Source: Acidobacteriaceae bacterium
GTDB lineage: Bacteria; Acidobacteriota; Terriglobia; Terriglobales; Acidobacteriaceae
DNA length: 63,262 bases
Assembly (NCBI GenBank): GCA_003165075.1
Contig: PLSM01000166.1
Coordinates: 78,798 to 142,059, forward strand
Direction: 5' to 3'
Of this stretch, positions 63,196 to 63,262 are shown piece after piece. Each line of letters starts with the position of its first letter. Within the stretch, counting starts at the first letter, position 1. The notes under the pieces were generated by a model that worked only from the letters and a program-made list of their open reading frames with translations, searched no databases and was not told the origin of the DNA. The position numbers and the translations under genes were made by a program.

Positions 63196-63262
63196 GGGGG
63201 CGTCACGGTTTCGACGGGATCGCTTGCGGCAAGGAGGCATGCCGGGGTGTGGGCACCCGTAA
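63196..63262 (+). ncRNA. ssrA: tmRNA (transfer-messenger RNA), 5' part
   Basis: From 63196 the sequence GGGGGCGTCACGGTTTCGAC is the conserved tmRNA 5' end (acceptor strand followed by the D-loop-like GGTTTCGAC). It continues with the first pseudoknot-region stem GCATGCCGGGGTGTGGGCACC and reaches CCGTAA at the window end. The tag reading frame and 3' half lie outside. tmRNA rescues stalled ribosomes with SmpB. Confidence 0.9.

Overview
The window is a GC-rich, gene-dense stretch of a diderm (Gram-negative) bacterial chromosome, most likely an Acidobacteriota member of the Terriglobales/Acidobacteriaceae type. This rests on the outer-membrane and lipid A genes (bamA, two ompH/skp genes, fabZ-lpxA-lpxI), the Lys/Ala-rich histone-H1-like protein, the style of small exported proteins and a dispersed hairpin repeat. 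The phylum call is inference from gene content and was not tested by a search.

Layout. 1-3 kb: 5' part of gyrB (minus), facing a small secreted Cys peptide and a 7-TM membrane protein. 3-6 kb: rplU-rpmA, a PAQR/hemolysin III protein, a methyltransferase and tRNA-Phe, all minus. 6-10.7 kb: exported adenosine deaminase, a membrane-anchored TPR protein with 47-residue repeats, a MmcQ/YjbR protein and a tiny membrane protein. 10.87-13.20 kb: a complete IS1595-type insertion element with terminal inverted repeats, an 8-bp target duplication (CTGGCGAG), a transposase and at least four small passenger genes. 13.5-18.5 kb: a plus-strand run of SDR reductase, exported protein, fabZ, lpxA, lpxI, peroxiredoxin and DinB. 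18.6-23.3 kb: histone-like protein, MltD-type lytic transglycosylase and lepA. 23.7-28.6 kb: ompH, ompH and bamA on the minus strand, the two ompH genes with duplicated promoters and leaders.

29-39 kb: glutathione peroxidase, DoxX, LigB-type dioxygenase, DUF1810, trpD with an unusual PRPP motif, sucCD, M13 peptidase, ndk and yceH. 39-45 kb: a tripartite RND efflux operon (outer-membrane factor, adaptor, pump) on the minus strand. 45-48.6 kb: an R3H/Jag-like RNA-binding protein, two broken genes (a PLD-like protein and a nucleoside hydrolase with a 1-nt frameshift) and a glycine-zipper lipoprotein. 48.7-53.7 kb: dnaA (minus) divergent from rpmH-rnpA-yidD-yidC. 53.8-63.2 kb: TIGR01777 epimerase, XRE-cupin regulator, deoxyribonucleotidase, C4 zinc-ribbon coiled-coil protein, AsmA-like protein, SPFH protein, secreted GH13 glucosidase, a candidate structured RNA with an intrinsic terminator, a PCYCGC-type Cys protein and the 5' end of tmRNA.

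Most of the content is housekeeping: envelope assembly (BamA, OmpH, YidC, Lpx, AsmA, MltD), information processing (DnaA, GyrB, LepA, L21/L27/L34, RnpA, tRNA, tmRNA) and central metabolism (SucCD, TrpD, Ndk). The least ordinary parts are the passenger-bearing IS element, the small-peptide/7-TM pair, the 62.4-kb RNA candidate, the hairpin repeat family and the decayed genes at 45.8-47.5 kb.
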